From: Bin80 sp965207565
GTDB taxonomy: Bacteria; Bacteroidota; Rhodothermia; Rhodothermales; Bin80
Reading direction: 5' to 3'
Length of the DNA: 64,000 bases
Assembly: GCA_965207565.1 (NCBI GenBank)
Contig: CBDBMQ010000024.1
Span: forward strand, 62,001-126,000
Every line of letters begins with the position of its first letter. The first letter of the stretch is position 1. Positions 27,489 through 35,633 of the stretch are shown here, piece after piece. The notes under the pieces are model-generated. The model saw nothing but the letters and a program-made list of their open reading frames with translations, was not told the origin of the DNA and searched no databases. A program made the translations under genes and the position numbers.

Positions 27489-27641
27489 TTACTGCTCCAG
27501 AATCATGTTCTCCAATTCAGCGAAAGTAACCTGTTCGCCACACACAGAACAATAAACCTTTCCGTGATCTACGTCACCTTCCAATTCCGCATCGACTTGG
27601 CAACGACGACATTTAACCGATTTGATCTCGTACTCCGTCAC
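27489..27641 (-). CDS. Small zinc-ribbon protein
   Basis: A 50-residue protein from a GTG at 27641. It carries two CxxC pairs, CRRC (11-14) and CSVC (31-34), about 17 residues apart: a zinc-ribbon knuckle. The short helical end FAELENMILEQ suggests a complete protein. The upstream frame is closed by a TAA 21 bases before the GTG. Function unknown; too short to assign to a family. Bases 27296-27488 hold nothing else I can support. Confidence 0.5.
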   Translation of the reverse strand: MTEYEIKSVKCRRCQVDAELEGDVDHGKVYCSVCGEQVTFAELENMILEQ

Positions 27642-27688
27642 GCTTGCTATTTTGGGGGATTACGGAATTATGTACATGAGTAACCCCC

Positions 27689-28150
27689 TTAACGATGCGA
27701 AAATAATCCTGTGATCTCTCGAAAAAAAAGACCGACAATCCCGCTAAGACCCAATGGAACAATAACGAGCCCCCCTAATCCTGCCCATATACTATACGCA
27801 GTCAGTAATATCATTGAAAAGGCAATCATTGTAGACGCATTGATCCGGCGACGAGTAACTTTATTCCCTTCCCCGGCCAATTCCAAAGATCTTTCAGCCA
27901 TCTTCAAGATTCGATCAGCTGCTCCCGGAACTACTTCGTCATATCTGCGAAATTCTTCAGATGGCGGAAGAGGAGCTTTATAAGAAGACGATGATCGACT
28001 TACACTCAACAGAACAGCTTTGCTGGCAAACTCCCGGATCTCTGAGGGTGCATCTGGCTTGAGCCAGTCCAATAAGTCTTGTTTATCAGTGGAATCCACC
28101 TCTTGACCTTGACTTGGAGCACTGGGAAGGTTATCGGACTTGCTCATCAA
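27689..28150 (-). CDS. DUF2335 family membrane protein
   Basis: A 153-residue protein. The cytoplasmic N-terminal half ends with APLPPSEEFRRYDEVVPGAADRILKMAE, the DUF2335 signature (key residues P-L-P-P near 61-64 and PGAADRIL near 75-82). Two hydrophobic helices follow (about 107-125 and 127-145). The family is found in accessory regions and has no established function. Its start overlaps the 92-residue gene upstream by 4 bases. Confidence 0.78.
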   Translation of the reverse strand: MMSKSDNLPSAPSQGQEVDSTDKQDLLDWLKPDAPSEIREFASKAVLLSVSRSSSSYKAPLPPSEEFRRYDEVVPGAADRILKMAERSLELAGEGNKVTRRRINASTMIAFSMILLTAYSIWAGLGGLVIVPLGLSGIVGLFFREITGLFSHR

Positions 28151-28425
28151 TTTCGAAAATCAGCCTCATTCATAGCATCTTGGATATAGAATCCAACAAG
28201 TGCCCATGCTTTGTAAAGGTGATCCCAGGGTGTTTCTGCTTTTGATACAGGTATACCTTCGGGGCCACAGTATAAATCTATAAATTCGTCAACAACCCGA
28301 CGAGACTTTTTACGGGACATGCGTATTGGGACCCCAAGTACGCTTTTGTCTACCTCAATGCGCTTGGATGTGGTACGTTCACGAAACGTAGATTCCTTTT
28401 GCAACAGACTTTGAGATTTTCCCAT
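28147..28425 (-). CDS. Hypothetical protein, partner of the DUF2335 protein
   Basis: A 92-residue basic protein, not recognised. N-terminal 40 residues are rich in Ser, Arg and Lys (RMSRKKSRRVVDEFIDLY) and the C-terminal half is helical and more hydrophobic (WDHLYKAWALVGFYIQDAMN). Overlap by ATGA with the DUF2335 gene implies coupled translation. Together they form a two-gene accessory cassette of unknown role. Confidence 0.6.
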   Translation of the reverse strand: MGKSQSLLQKESTFRERTTSKRIEVDKSVLGVPIRMSRKKSRRVVDEFIDLYCGPEGIPVSKAETPWDHLYKAWALVGFYIQDAMNEADFRN

Positions 28426-28582
28426 TAGTGGTTCAAGTGTGTGTGCCGGTTTTGGTGTTTACATCAGGCAATATACGGGTAGGGGGTAAAAAAGTGTCTT
28501 TCCCTAATAATTTTCAACCAGATTTAATAAGATTTGTGTGTACTTGCCGTGCATTCTTGTCCGAAAAAACTGACACCTCGGG

Positions 28583-28639
28583 GTACTCGATGAGTACAAT
28601 GACCGTTAACCAGCGTGGGTTACTACCCGCGCTGGTTAA
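28583..28639. repeat. Two adjacent hairpins, one with a 15-bp stem
   Basis: 28583-28597 is GTACTC-GAT-GAGTAC. 28606-28639 is a 15-bp inverted repeat (TTAACCAGCGTGGGT against ACCCGCGCTGGTTAA, one G-T wobble) around the loop TACT. No T-tract follows. It lies in a stretch (28426-28750) where I cannot support a gene. It may be a mobile-element end, a small structured RNA or a bidirectional terminator. Confidence 0.6.
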
Positions 28640-28754
28640 TAGGCGGGATATCTCGTGGCTGCGCTCATCCGGGCGCAGGGTTTACTTGAACACGGATGTA
28701 CAGCCCGACACCTATTTGGGCGAATTTGTACTCATACACTAACCGAGCACTACA

Positions 28755-29228
28755 CTACCACCATGATGAAACACTAACCATTTTGTATTTCCTGTTCGTC
28801 GTTACGAACTATGCGCTTACAGTTTACCTGACCGAAAAGAGTTACGCAGTATCTGACACCATTGAAACCGCCATTAGCAATGAAATGTTGGAAATTGCCA
28901 AGAGCAGAAAGGCCGATGAAACTTTGCAGATCTTGCAGGATTTTTCAGGAAAGCAGGTAGAACAAGACTACCACTTCAGGATCACGCTTACACACATACA
29001 CGGAAAAACTGCTCTGTAGTCAAGGCATCCTATCGCGAGTATGCAGGAGGAGAAGTTCAAACCCTTGCGCGTCCAGCTTACTCGTTCAATCTTGAATACG
29101 ATTTGGATGAATCCAAATCCATGACTTTCTGCAGTTTGGAAATGGGGGTGATAGAAGCCACGAATGCTTCAATCACTTTTGTCATTGTGGATGATGGCGG
29201 ACTGCCGTGGTTGTCAGCCACAATCTGA
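28755..29228 (+). pseudogene. Frameshifted membrane-anchored hypothetical protein
   Basis: The first frame reads a hydrophobic segment (ILYFLFVVTNYALTVYL), then a helical region to DYHFRITLTH, and stops at 29019. A neighbouring frame takes over at about 28995 as VVKASYREYAGGEVQTLARP and continues to VIVDDGGLPWLSATI and a stop at 29228. One indel near 28995 joins them into a protein of about 155 residues. No clear start: an ATGATG at about 28762 is out of frame. Family unknown. Confidence 0.38.
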
Positions 29229-29570
29229 TGTTTATTCTCCGTTGCGTATACGACGGATTTCTTGATGGCCTTTCCATGTGAGTTCGCCAATATCAGAGTA
29301 TTGAGGATGACGATTCATTCCAACCGTTGGCTGCTATCCTCTATAAAAACGGGTAGCTACTTTTTCTTAGGAACAGTCTCGCCGGTTTCCCACCTGCAAC
29401 TGCACGAACTGAGAACCTTATCAGACCTGCAAATTTCTCCACAGACCGACCCTTTCACGCAAACGAGCAGAATCGATTTTTCTGAAATCTCTCGCATAAA
29501 ACTTGAATCTTTCTGGAGTCTTTTTGACATTATGACGAAGGCTACCCCACACGGGGGAGGATGTACCTCG
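29229..29570. other. Gap with no supported gene
   Basis: About 340 bases between the frameshifted gene and the Gfo/Idh gene. The minus strand has a possible 57-codon frame from 29530 to 29357 with several cysteines (VCVKGSVCGEICRSD, CSCRW), but with nothing to confirm it. Otherwise empty. Confidence 0.3.
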
Positions 29571-30893
29571 CTACAACGACCACGGCCCCCGCATCTTCCT
29601 AGTGACTAGGCTGTTGGCCTCTTCGTCGTGAAACTTTTCTTTCACTGGATCAAACTTTAGTGTGCGTTCCAGACGCATGCAGATCTCACTAGTCAAACAG
29701 GCGACGGATGAACTATGACCAATTTCGATATCACATATCGGCTGGCTTCTCGTCTTGACGCAATTCAAAAAGTCTCTTCGATGGTCGTCACTATGATATA
29801 GGCGTGTATCGCCGGGCTTCATTTCGAGGGTAAGCAGACGCTCATCGGAAGCCCAAATATCCCCGCGACTGACGCCAACCCATCCATCTGTACCGATAAA
29901 CTGGATCATCCCATCATGCGGCCCCTTCTTCTTAATGATCGGAGGATGGTCTGCATACATCAGTGTGAGTTCCTCTTCTTCTGCATCGTTGGCATGGACA
30001 ATCTGCACCGGACCTGACCGGTCAAGACCCAACCCCCAGAGAGAAATATCATAATTGTGTGCGCCCCAATCTGCCACATGCCCTGCAGAATAGGGCCTCC
30101 ATGCACGCCAGGCACCCTCCTCCGTATTATATCCTCCACTGACTCGCTTACTGTGGTACGGAGCGGACGGAGCACTACCAAGCCATAACTCATACAGGAA
30201 GCCCTCTGGCACCGGTTCCTCTCCATGCGGGAACGGTTTTGAAACTCCTCCGACTTGTGCATACACCTTCTGCACCTCTCCGATATATCCATTACGGACC
30301 AACTCACAGGCGTGGCGAAAACGCTGGCCTGAGCGCTGCTGGCTTCCGGTCTGGAAAACAGATCCATACTTTCTCACCGCCTTCACCATTAACCTGCCTT
30401 CACGGATCGTTCGAGCCAGCGGCTTCTCACTGTACATATCTTTCCCTGCCTTGGCTGCTGCCACGGCCATGTATGCGTGCCAATGATCCGGGAGCGCGAG
30501 ACACACGGCATCAATATCCTCCCGTTCCAGGACCTGCCAGAAAAATTTATACCCATCACAACCAGCATAGGAGGCCATACCACTGCTCTCTGCATAGGTC
30601 GACTCAACGAGCTCGCGAGCCGGCTCGCGTCCTTTCAGTCCGCTCCCGGCATAATTGTCTCCGGATGTATTTACATCGCACACGGCCAAAACCTGAACGT
30701 CTGGTTTTCCAATAAACCCCCGCAGATTATTGATCCCCATACTGCCCATCCCAATAAACCCCATGTTTATTCGCTCACTAGGGGCGGGACGATGACCTCG
30801 TCCGAGTGCGGATGCGGGTACAATGAGGGGGAGTGCCGCTGCACTTCCCATACCTTTCAAAAAACTGCGACGTGTAACCGTTCTGGATTTCAT
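29571..30893 (-). CDS. Gfo/Idh/MocA family oxidoreductase, Tat-exported
   Basis: A 440-residue NAD(P)-dependent sugar or inositol oxidoreductase. The ATG at 30893 gives a twin-arginine signal (RRSFLKG at 8-14, then a hydrophobic run to SALG), so it is exported folded. The Rossmann loop is GFIGMGSMG (46-54), and EKPLA is the family motif after the second strand. Such secreted forms are abundant in polysaccharide-degrading Bacteroidota and Planctomycetota. It is divergent from the PEP-hydrolase-family gene. A decayed partial copy of its 3' end lies at 23595-23720. Confidence 0.9.
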   Translation of the reverse strand: MKSRTVTRRSFLKGMGSAAALPLIVPASALGRGHRPAPSERINMGFIGMGSMGINNLRGFIGKPDVQVLAVCDVNTSGDNYAGSGLKGREPARELVESTYAESSGMASYAGCDGYKFFWQVLEREDIDAVCLALPDHWHAYMAVAAAKAGKDMYSEKPLARTIREGRLMVKAVRKYGSVFQTGSQQRSGQRFRHACELVRNGYIGEVQKVYAQVGGVSKPFPHGEEPVPEGFLYELWLGSAPSAPYHSKRVSGGYNTEEGAWRAWRPYSAGHVADWGAHNYDISLWGLGLDRSGPVQIVHANDAEEEELTLMYADHPPIIKKKGPHDGMIQFIGTDGWVGVSRGDIWASDERLLTLEMKPGDTRLYHSDDHRRDFLNCVKTRSQPICDIEIGHSSSVACLTSEICMRLERTLKFDPVKEKFHDEEANSLVTRKMRGPWSL

Positions 30894-31035
30894 TTGTTTT
30901 GGTGTTAACTTTGCATAAATATAAGACTCTGGTGTGATCATTCCCTATTTGTTAAATGATGTCATTGAGAATTAGATTTATATAGAATGATGCTGACTTG
31001 CTCTTATCTTATGGATGTAACTTACCACTGTAGCC

Positions 31036-31917
31036 ATGCCCAATCCCTGGACCGGAATTGGTAATCCGTACACACGCACCGAAGTGCTGGAGCGATTACA
31101 TGCCACGCTGGACCGTGGTGAACCGATTATCGTTGCCGGAGCCGGCACGGGGATCAGTGCCAAATTTATTGAGAAGGGCGGCGCAGATCTTCTGATTATC
31201 TATAACTCAGGTCGTTTTCGTATGTCTGGGCATGGGTCAACGGCAGGACTCATGGCCTATGGCGATGCGAATGCGGTCGCCATGGAAATCGGTGAATTTG
31301 AAGTGCTCCCCGTGGTAAAGGAAATTCCTGTCATCTGCGGGGTCCATGCCTCCGACCCACGCCGACGTATCTGGCATCATCTCCTGAAAGTGAAGGACAT
31401 GGGTTTCAGTGGTATCAATAACTTTCCCACCCACGCAATCGTGGATGGTCTCTTCCGACAGGTCCTGGAGGAGACCGGCATGAGTGTTCAGCATGAGATC
31501 GATATGGTCGCGTTGGCGCAGAAAAAAGGGATTGACCTATTCTCCATTGTCTATGTCGCTACACCGGAGGAGTCCCGCAAGATGGCCGAAGCTGGCGCAG
31601 ATGTGATCATTGCCCATGTAGGTTGCACGATCGGAGGATCGATTGGCGTAACCGATGCCACCTGCACACTTGAGGAAGCTGCAGTAAGTACCCAGGAAAT
31701 TATTGAAGCCGCCCGCAGCGTTCGAGGAGACATCCTCTTTTTGAGTCATGGAGGTCCCATCTGCACGCCATCTGACGCTGCGTACATCAACGAACACTCC
31801 GATGCGGTCGGATTTGTGGGAGCCAGCAGCCTTGAACGTATGGGCGTCGAAGAGTCTCTGATCAATCTCACAAACGAATTCAAACAAATCCCGTGTCCCG
31901 CGGCCCGTAAACGCTAA
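31036..31917 (+). CDS. Phosphoenolpyruvate hydrolase family TIM-barrel protein
   Basis: A 293-residue protein matching the family annotated as PEP hydrolase-like or TIM-barrel signal-transduction protein. Conserved runs are EPIIVAGAGTGISAKFIEKG, GGADLLIIYNSGRFRM, GINNFPT, IIAHVGCTIGGSIGV and LFLSHGGPI. The reaction in vivo is not established; members are often near carbohydrate genes. It is followed after 6 bases by a cupin gene and then by the 978-residue lipoprotein, forming a three-gene operon. Confidence 0.85.
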   Translation: MPNPWTGIGNPYTRTEVLERLHATLDRGEPIIVAGAGTGISAKFIEKGGADLLIIYNSGRFRMSGHGSTAGLMAYGDANAVAMEIGEFEVLPVVKEIPVICGVHASDPRRRIWHHLLKVKDMGFSGINNFPTHAIVDGLFRQVLEETGMSVQHEIDMVALAQKKGIDLFSIVYVATPEESRKMAEAGADVIIAHVGCTIGGSIGVTDATCTLEEAAVSTQEIIEAARSVRGDILFLSHGGPICTPSDAAYINEHSDAVGFVGASSLERMGVEESLINLTNEFKQIPCPAARKR

Positions 31918-31923
31918 TGTCTA

Positions 31924-32331
31924 ATGTCTAAGAAATTTTTTCTACATAAAGATTCCCATTTCGTGGAATCTGTTGAACATGGAACCAACACCTGGATCAA
32001 TTACCCAAACCCGGTCACCCCTGACCTCTTTGCTGCGAAAGCGGAGGTCAACCCTGGTAAAGGACACGACTTTCACCGGCACCCTGGCCGTGAAGAGTTG
32101 ATTCTCGTCCTAGAGGGGACGATTGAGCAATGGATTGACGATACCTGCCAGGTTTTAGCCCCTGGCGATGCGGTAATGATCCCTGCAGGAGTCCCCCATG
32201 CCTCATTCAATATAGGGGAAACCCGCGCGATCCTCTTTGTAGCATTGACGCCGGCAGAACTTGAACAACCTCTTTCTGAAGATTTATCCGATCAGAAACC
32301 GTGGAGCACTCTTCGGTCCCGTAATTCCTGA
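31924..32331 (+). CDS. Cupin domain protein
   Basis: A 135-residue single-domain cupin. Motif 1 is GHDFHRHPGREELILVLEG (metal ligands H51, H53, E57/E58) and motif 2 is GDAVMIPAGVPHASFN (H92), so a metal site is intact. No signal peptide. Small cupins act as isomerases, dioxygenases or binding proteins; the substrate is probably the sugar derivative handled by neighbouring genes. Spacing is 6 bases on each side. Confidence 0.88.
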   Translation: MSKKFFLHKDSHFVESVEHGTNTWINYPNPVTPDLFAAKAEVNPGKGHDFHRHPGREELILVLEGTIEQWIDDTCQVLAPGDAVMIPAGVPHASFNIGETRAILFVALTPAELEQPLSEDLSDQKPWSTLRSRNS

Positions 32332-32336
32332 TTCAC

Positions 32337-35273
32337 ATGAAATCCTTCGTACCCGCTTTTTTGATCCTCCTACTATGCGGCTGCTCTGGAAAAGCCGCCC
32401 TGCGTTATTCATCTGCCAGCAACAGCGTGACGACACACGAACTCCAAGCACCCTTAACCCCCGAAGAAACACGGACACGACTGGAGGTGCCCAGTGGATT
32501 TAACGTCCACGTATTCGCACATGAACCGGACATTGTGAACCCGATCGCACTCACTTGGGATGAGCGCGGGCGTCTATGGGTGGTCGAGTCAACAAACTAC
32601 CCACACGATCATGTTGGTGAAGAGTCCGGCACGGACCGGATTACGATCTGCGAGGACACCGACGGGGATTATCGGGCGGACCGGTTTATACGATTCGCAG
32701 AAAACCTTCCCCTAACGACCGGCATTGCCCTAGTTAAAGGAGGGGCAATCGTTGGACAGGCACCAGACCTGGTATTCCTGGAGGATACGGACGGAGATGA
32801 CCGGGCAGACGAAAAGCATGTGATTGTAGATGACGCCTTCGGCACCTACGATACCCATGCCGTGATGAACAATCTGAAAATTGGCATCGATAATTTTCTC
32901 TGGGGAGCTGTCGGATACAGTGGACTCTTTGAGCCGGGACGTGCCCCGGACCCGGAGGCAATCATCCTGCGCAGAGGGGTATTTCGTGTACAAACAGATG
33001 GAACGGACCTAGAACCCATTGCCGAATTCAATAACAATACCTGGGGGCTTGGGATTGGAGAGGGCAACACGATCTATGGATCTACCGCCAATAATAATCA
33101 TGCGATTATAGTGGGAATCCCCCTGCGACACCAGGCGAGTATGAACGTAGCCAATGTTCAAAGCCACTATCTGGTACGACATTCATCTCCGCGCCAACTT
33201 CAACAGGTAGACTTTCGGGATGGCTATACGGCCGCTGCAGGAGCATTCCCGTATAATGGTCGACACTTCCCCTCTGAATACTGGGGAACCCTCATGGTGA
33301 CGGAACCCACAGCTCACGTTGTACATGCCGTAAAATTAGAGCCGGACGGAAGTATTGAAAAGGAATCCGAAGGAGAAATTTTAAATATCCTGGCCAGTAG
33401 TGATGAGTGGGTTGCTCCGGTTTTTGCCGATATCGGTCCTGACGAGAATCTGTGGGTTGCCGACTGGTATAATCCAGTGATCCAGCATAATCCCGATCGA
33501 CGAGGCATGGTGAATCAGGTTTGGAATGACAACCCCGGCCCTGGAAATGCGCACTTGAACCCCTTGCGTGATCGGGAGCATGGACGCGTCTACGTCATCA
33601 CGTTTGGTGAATCTTCGCCCCAGGAAAGCCTGTCCTATGACGATCCTGAAGGCCTACTGGAAGCTCTTCAGAGTACCAACCAGTTCTGGCGCCTTACAGC
33701 CCAAAGAATGTTGATTGAAAGTGCTGCTGAGGGACTGGAAGACGATCTGATCGATTTAGTTACCCGTCAAGCTTTGGACGAAACAGGCTTTGACCCAGGC
33801 GCAGTGCATGCTCTATGGGTACTGAAAGGCCTGGGGGCCGAAGAAGCACTGGCAAGTGTTTCTGCTGCGGCTTTGACACATCCATCTCCTGCTGTGCGCA
33901 AGGCTGGTATTCAGACACTTCCCTCTACTTCTCGGAGTGGTGAGATCTTGATTGAGCACGGCGTTTTTCGGGATGACGATCTGAATGTTCGTTTGACTGC
34001 CCTTTTGGCAGCGGAGGATTTTGGTGGAGCCCTTGCGCATCCCCGAATTTTGACCGAAGCACGCAGAGCCGTACAAGGCGGAGATGCATGGATCGTGGCT
34101 GCATATGATGCCATAGCCCCTATCGGGATAGTAAAGCGTGAGCCTGATCCGGTTGTAGAGAGGGAACCCCAGGGATTCCCCCCTGCCCGCCTCATGCTGA
34201 CGGCACCAGATGGTCTCATGCGGTTTGACACCCCAATCCTGAAGGCCTTTGTTGGACAGGAAATCACCATTGATTTCATGAATCTGCATCCCGACCTCCA
34301 CAACGTTGTATTTCTGAGTGAAGAAGTGGATGTGCCGGCATTTGGGCAGGATTTGGACAGCTATATGACCGATCCATCAAGTTCAGATACAGAATACATC
34401 CCGCCTGCCTGGGCAGAGCAGGTTCTCGGCTCCACCGGTGTATTATCTCAAAGTGAATCGGCAAGCATCACAATCGGCCCGCTCTCCAAGGGTACCTATA
34501 CATTCCTGTGTACCGTACCTGGACACTGGGCCCTGATGCAAGGCACATTGGAGATTTTAGATCCTCCGATGCTGCGTCGTAATGATGCAAGCTGGACATG
34601 GACCGGCTCCAATGTCGATCTTGCACCGATCATATATCTGGCAGGCAGTGCCAGTCGCAGTTCGCAGTCTCACTACCACGCACGAGTATTTGGCTTTTCG
34701 GATGGACAGATCCTGTTTGGCACGGGTGATCGAACCTATGTGTACACCGAAGCTTCCGATGAGGTATTTGAAGAGTTGCTAACGAACGCCTCATTGCTCG
34801 CGCTCGCGAACAATAAACCTGTGGAGAGGCCAGAGAGCCGCCAAGCAATCATGCAACATGTGGAAGCGGGCCGCCCACTCATGATTACCCATCCCGCCTC
34901 CTGGTATAACTGGGAAGACTGGCCAGCTTATAATGAAATGCTTGTCGGTGGTGGAGCACGCAGTCACGAGCCTCTGCAAACTTTTTCTGTAGAGGTGCTA
35001 CAACCAAACCATCCGCTCATGGACGGAGTGCAGAATAGGTTTGAGATCACGGATGAACTTTATCGGACCGAACTCCTGCCAGATGCCAATGCAAATATTC
35101 TGGCCATTGGGCGCTCTCACGAAACCAACGAGGTGTATCCAGTGGTCTGGGTTCGTCAGGTCGGGGATGCTACGATCGTGGTCAATACACTTGGACATGA
35201 CGAGCGCGCACATGACCTTGCCGCCTATAAGCGTATGATTGCAAATGCGCGGACATGGCTACTGTCCGATTAA
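32337..35273 (+). CDS. Lipoprotein: TIGR02604-type dehydrogenase, cupredoxin and ThuA-like domains
   Basis: A 978-residue lipoprotein (lipobox LLLCGC, C16). Residues about 50-430 form a beta-propeller of the putative membrane-bound dehydrogenase type, with DTDGDYRADR and DTDGDDRADE loops. Residues about 440-600 are helical, HEAT-like. About 615-741 is a cupredoxin with H655 (DLHNVVF), C725, H730 and M734 (LCTVPGHWALM), a type-1 copper site. About 750-978 is ThuA-like, with HPLMDGVQNRFEITDELYR and NTLGHDERAHD. Copper redox, a propeller and a ThuA sugar domain in one chain suggest an outer-layer oxidoreductase acting on carbohydrates. No CxxCH heme site was seen. Confidence 0.82.
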   Translation: MKSFVPAFLILLLCGCSGKAALRYSSASNSVTTHELQAPLTPEETRTRLEVPSGFNVHVFAHEPDIVNPIALTWDERGRLWVVESTNYPHDHVGEESGTDRITICEDTDGDYRADRFIRFAENLPLTTGIALVKGGAIVGQAPDLVFLEDTDGDDRADEKHVIVDDAFGTYDTHAVMNNLKIGIDNFLWGAVGYSGLFEPGRAPDPEAIILRRGVFRVQTDGTDLEPIAEFNNNTWGLGIGEGNTIYGSTANNNHAIIVGIPLRHQASMNVANVQSHYLVRHSSPRQLQQVDFRDGYTAAAGAFPYNGRHFPSEYWGTLMVTEPTAHVVHAVKLEPDGSIEKESEGEILNILASSDEWVAPVFADIGPDENLWVADWYNPVIQHNPDRRGMVNQVWNDNPGPGNAHLNPLRDREHGRVYVITFGESSPQESLSYDDPEGLLEALQSTNQFWRLTAQRMLIESAAEGLEDDLIDLVTRQALDETGFDPGAVHALWVLKGLGAEEALASVSAAALTHPSPAVRKAGIQTLPSTSRSGEILIEHGVFRDDDLNVRLTALLAAEDFGGALAHPRILTEARRAVQGGDAWIVAAYDAIAPIGIVKREPDPVVEREPQGFPPARLMLTAPDGLMRFDTPILKAFVGQEITIDFMNLHPDLHNVVFLSEEVDVPAFGQDLDSYMTDPSSSDTEYIPPAWAEQVLGSTGVLSQSESASITIGPLSKGTYTFLCTVPGHWALMQGTLEILDPPMLRRNDASWTWTGSNVDLAPIIYLAGSASRSSQSHYHARVFGFSDGQILFGTGDRTYVYTEASDEVFEELLTNASLLALANNKPVERPESRQAIMQHVEAGRPLMITHPASWYNWEDWPAYNEMLVGGGARSHEPLQTFSVEVLQPNHPLMDGVQNRFEITDELYRTELLPDANANILAIGRSHETNEVYPVVWVRQVGDATIVVNTLGHDERAHDLAAYKRMIANARTWLLSD

Positions 35274-35326
35274 GCCAGCAAGATCAAAGTAGAAGTCGTT
35301 GAAAAACAGATACCGAACCTCACAAG

Positions 35327-35627
35327 GATGCGTCATGGATCATATACTGCTCGGAACACCCTTGTATACCGATGGGAACCGAGCCTGTAACGGTTCGAAA
35401 TCCATCTACGATTACGGAACGGTGAAGTGTTCAGTTGGCGGATACGTAGACGGACGGATTCACCTCAACGAGATGTACCACCATCTGTCGAAAAAGCACT
35501 TGCGACAGTACGTCAATCAGTTCTGCGCGAAGCACAACTTCCCGACTTTGACACGGTGCACCAAATGGAGCACATCGCGGCCTCGGCCATCGACAAGCGG
35601 TTGATGTACCGGGATCCGATCAAGTAG
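35327..35627 (+). mobile_element. ISXO2/IS1595-type transposase remnant, frameshifted
   Basis: One frame reads LYTDGNRACNGSKSIYDYG, TVKCSVGGYVDGRIHLNEM and HHLSKKHLRQYVNQFCAKHN; a neighbouring frame completes it with FDTVHQMEHIAASAIDKRLM. This is the last third of an ISXO2-like transposase with a frameshift and with the NGIESFW...HGTY segment deleted. It lies between the 978-residue gene and the ImmA-like gene. Confidence 0.72.
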
Positions 35628-35633
35628 AAACTA

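Noticed and set aside
28428..28742. Plus-strand 104-codon frame
   Set aside because: It is built across the two hairpins, shows no domain and its composition is not protein-like; the hairpins are the better explanation.
33813..34301. Minus-strand open frame of 162 codons
   Set aside because: Opposite the 978-residue lipoprotein; composition typical of a shadow.
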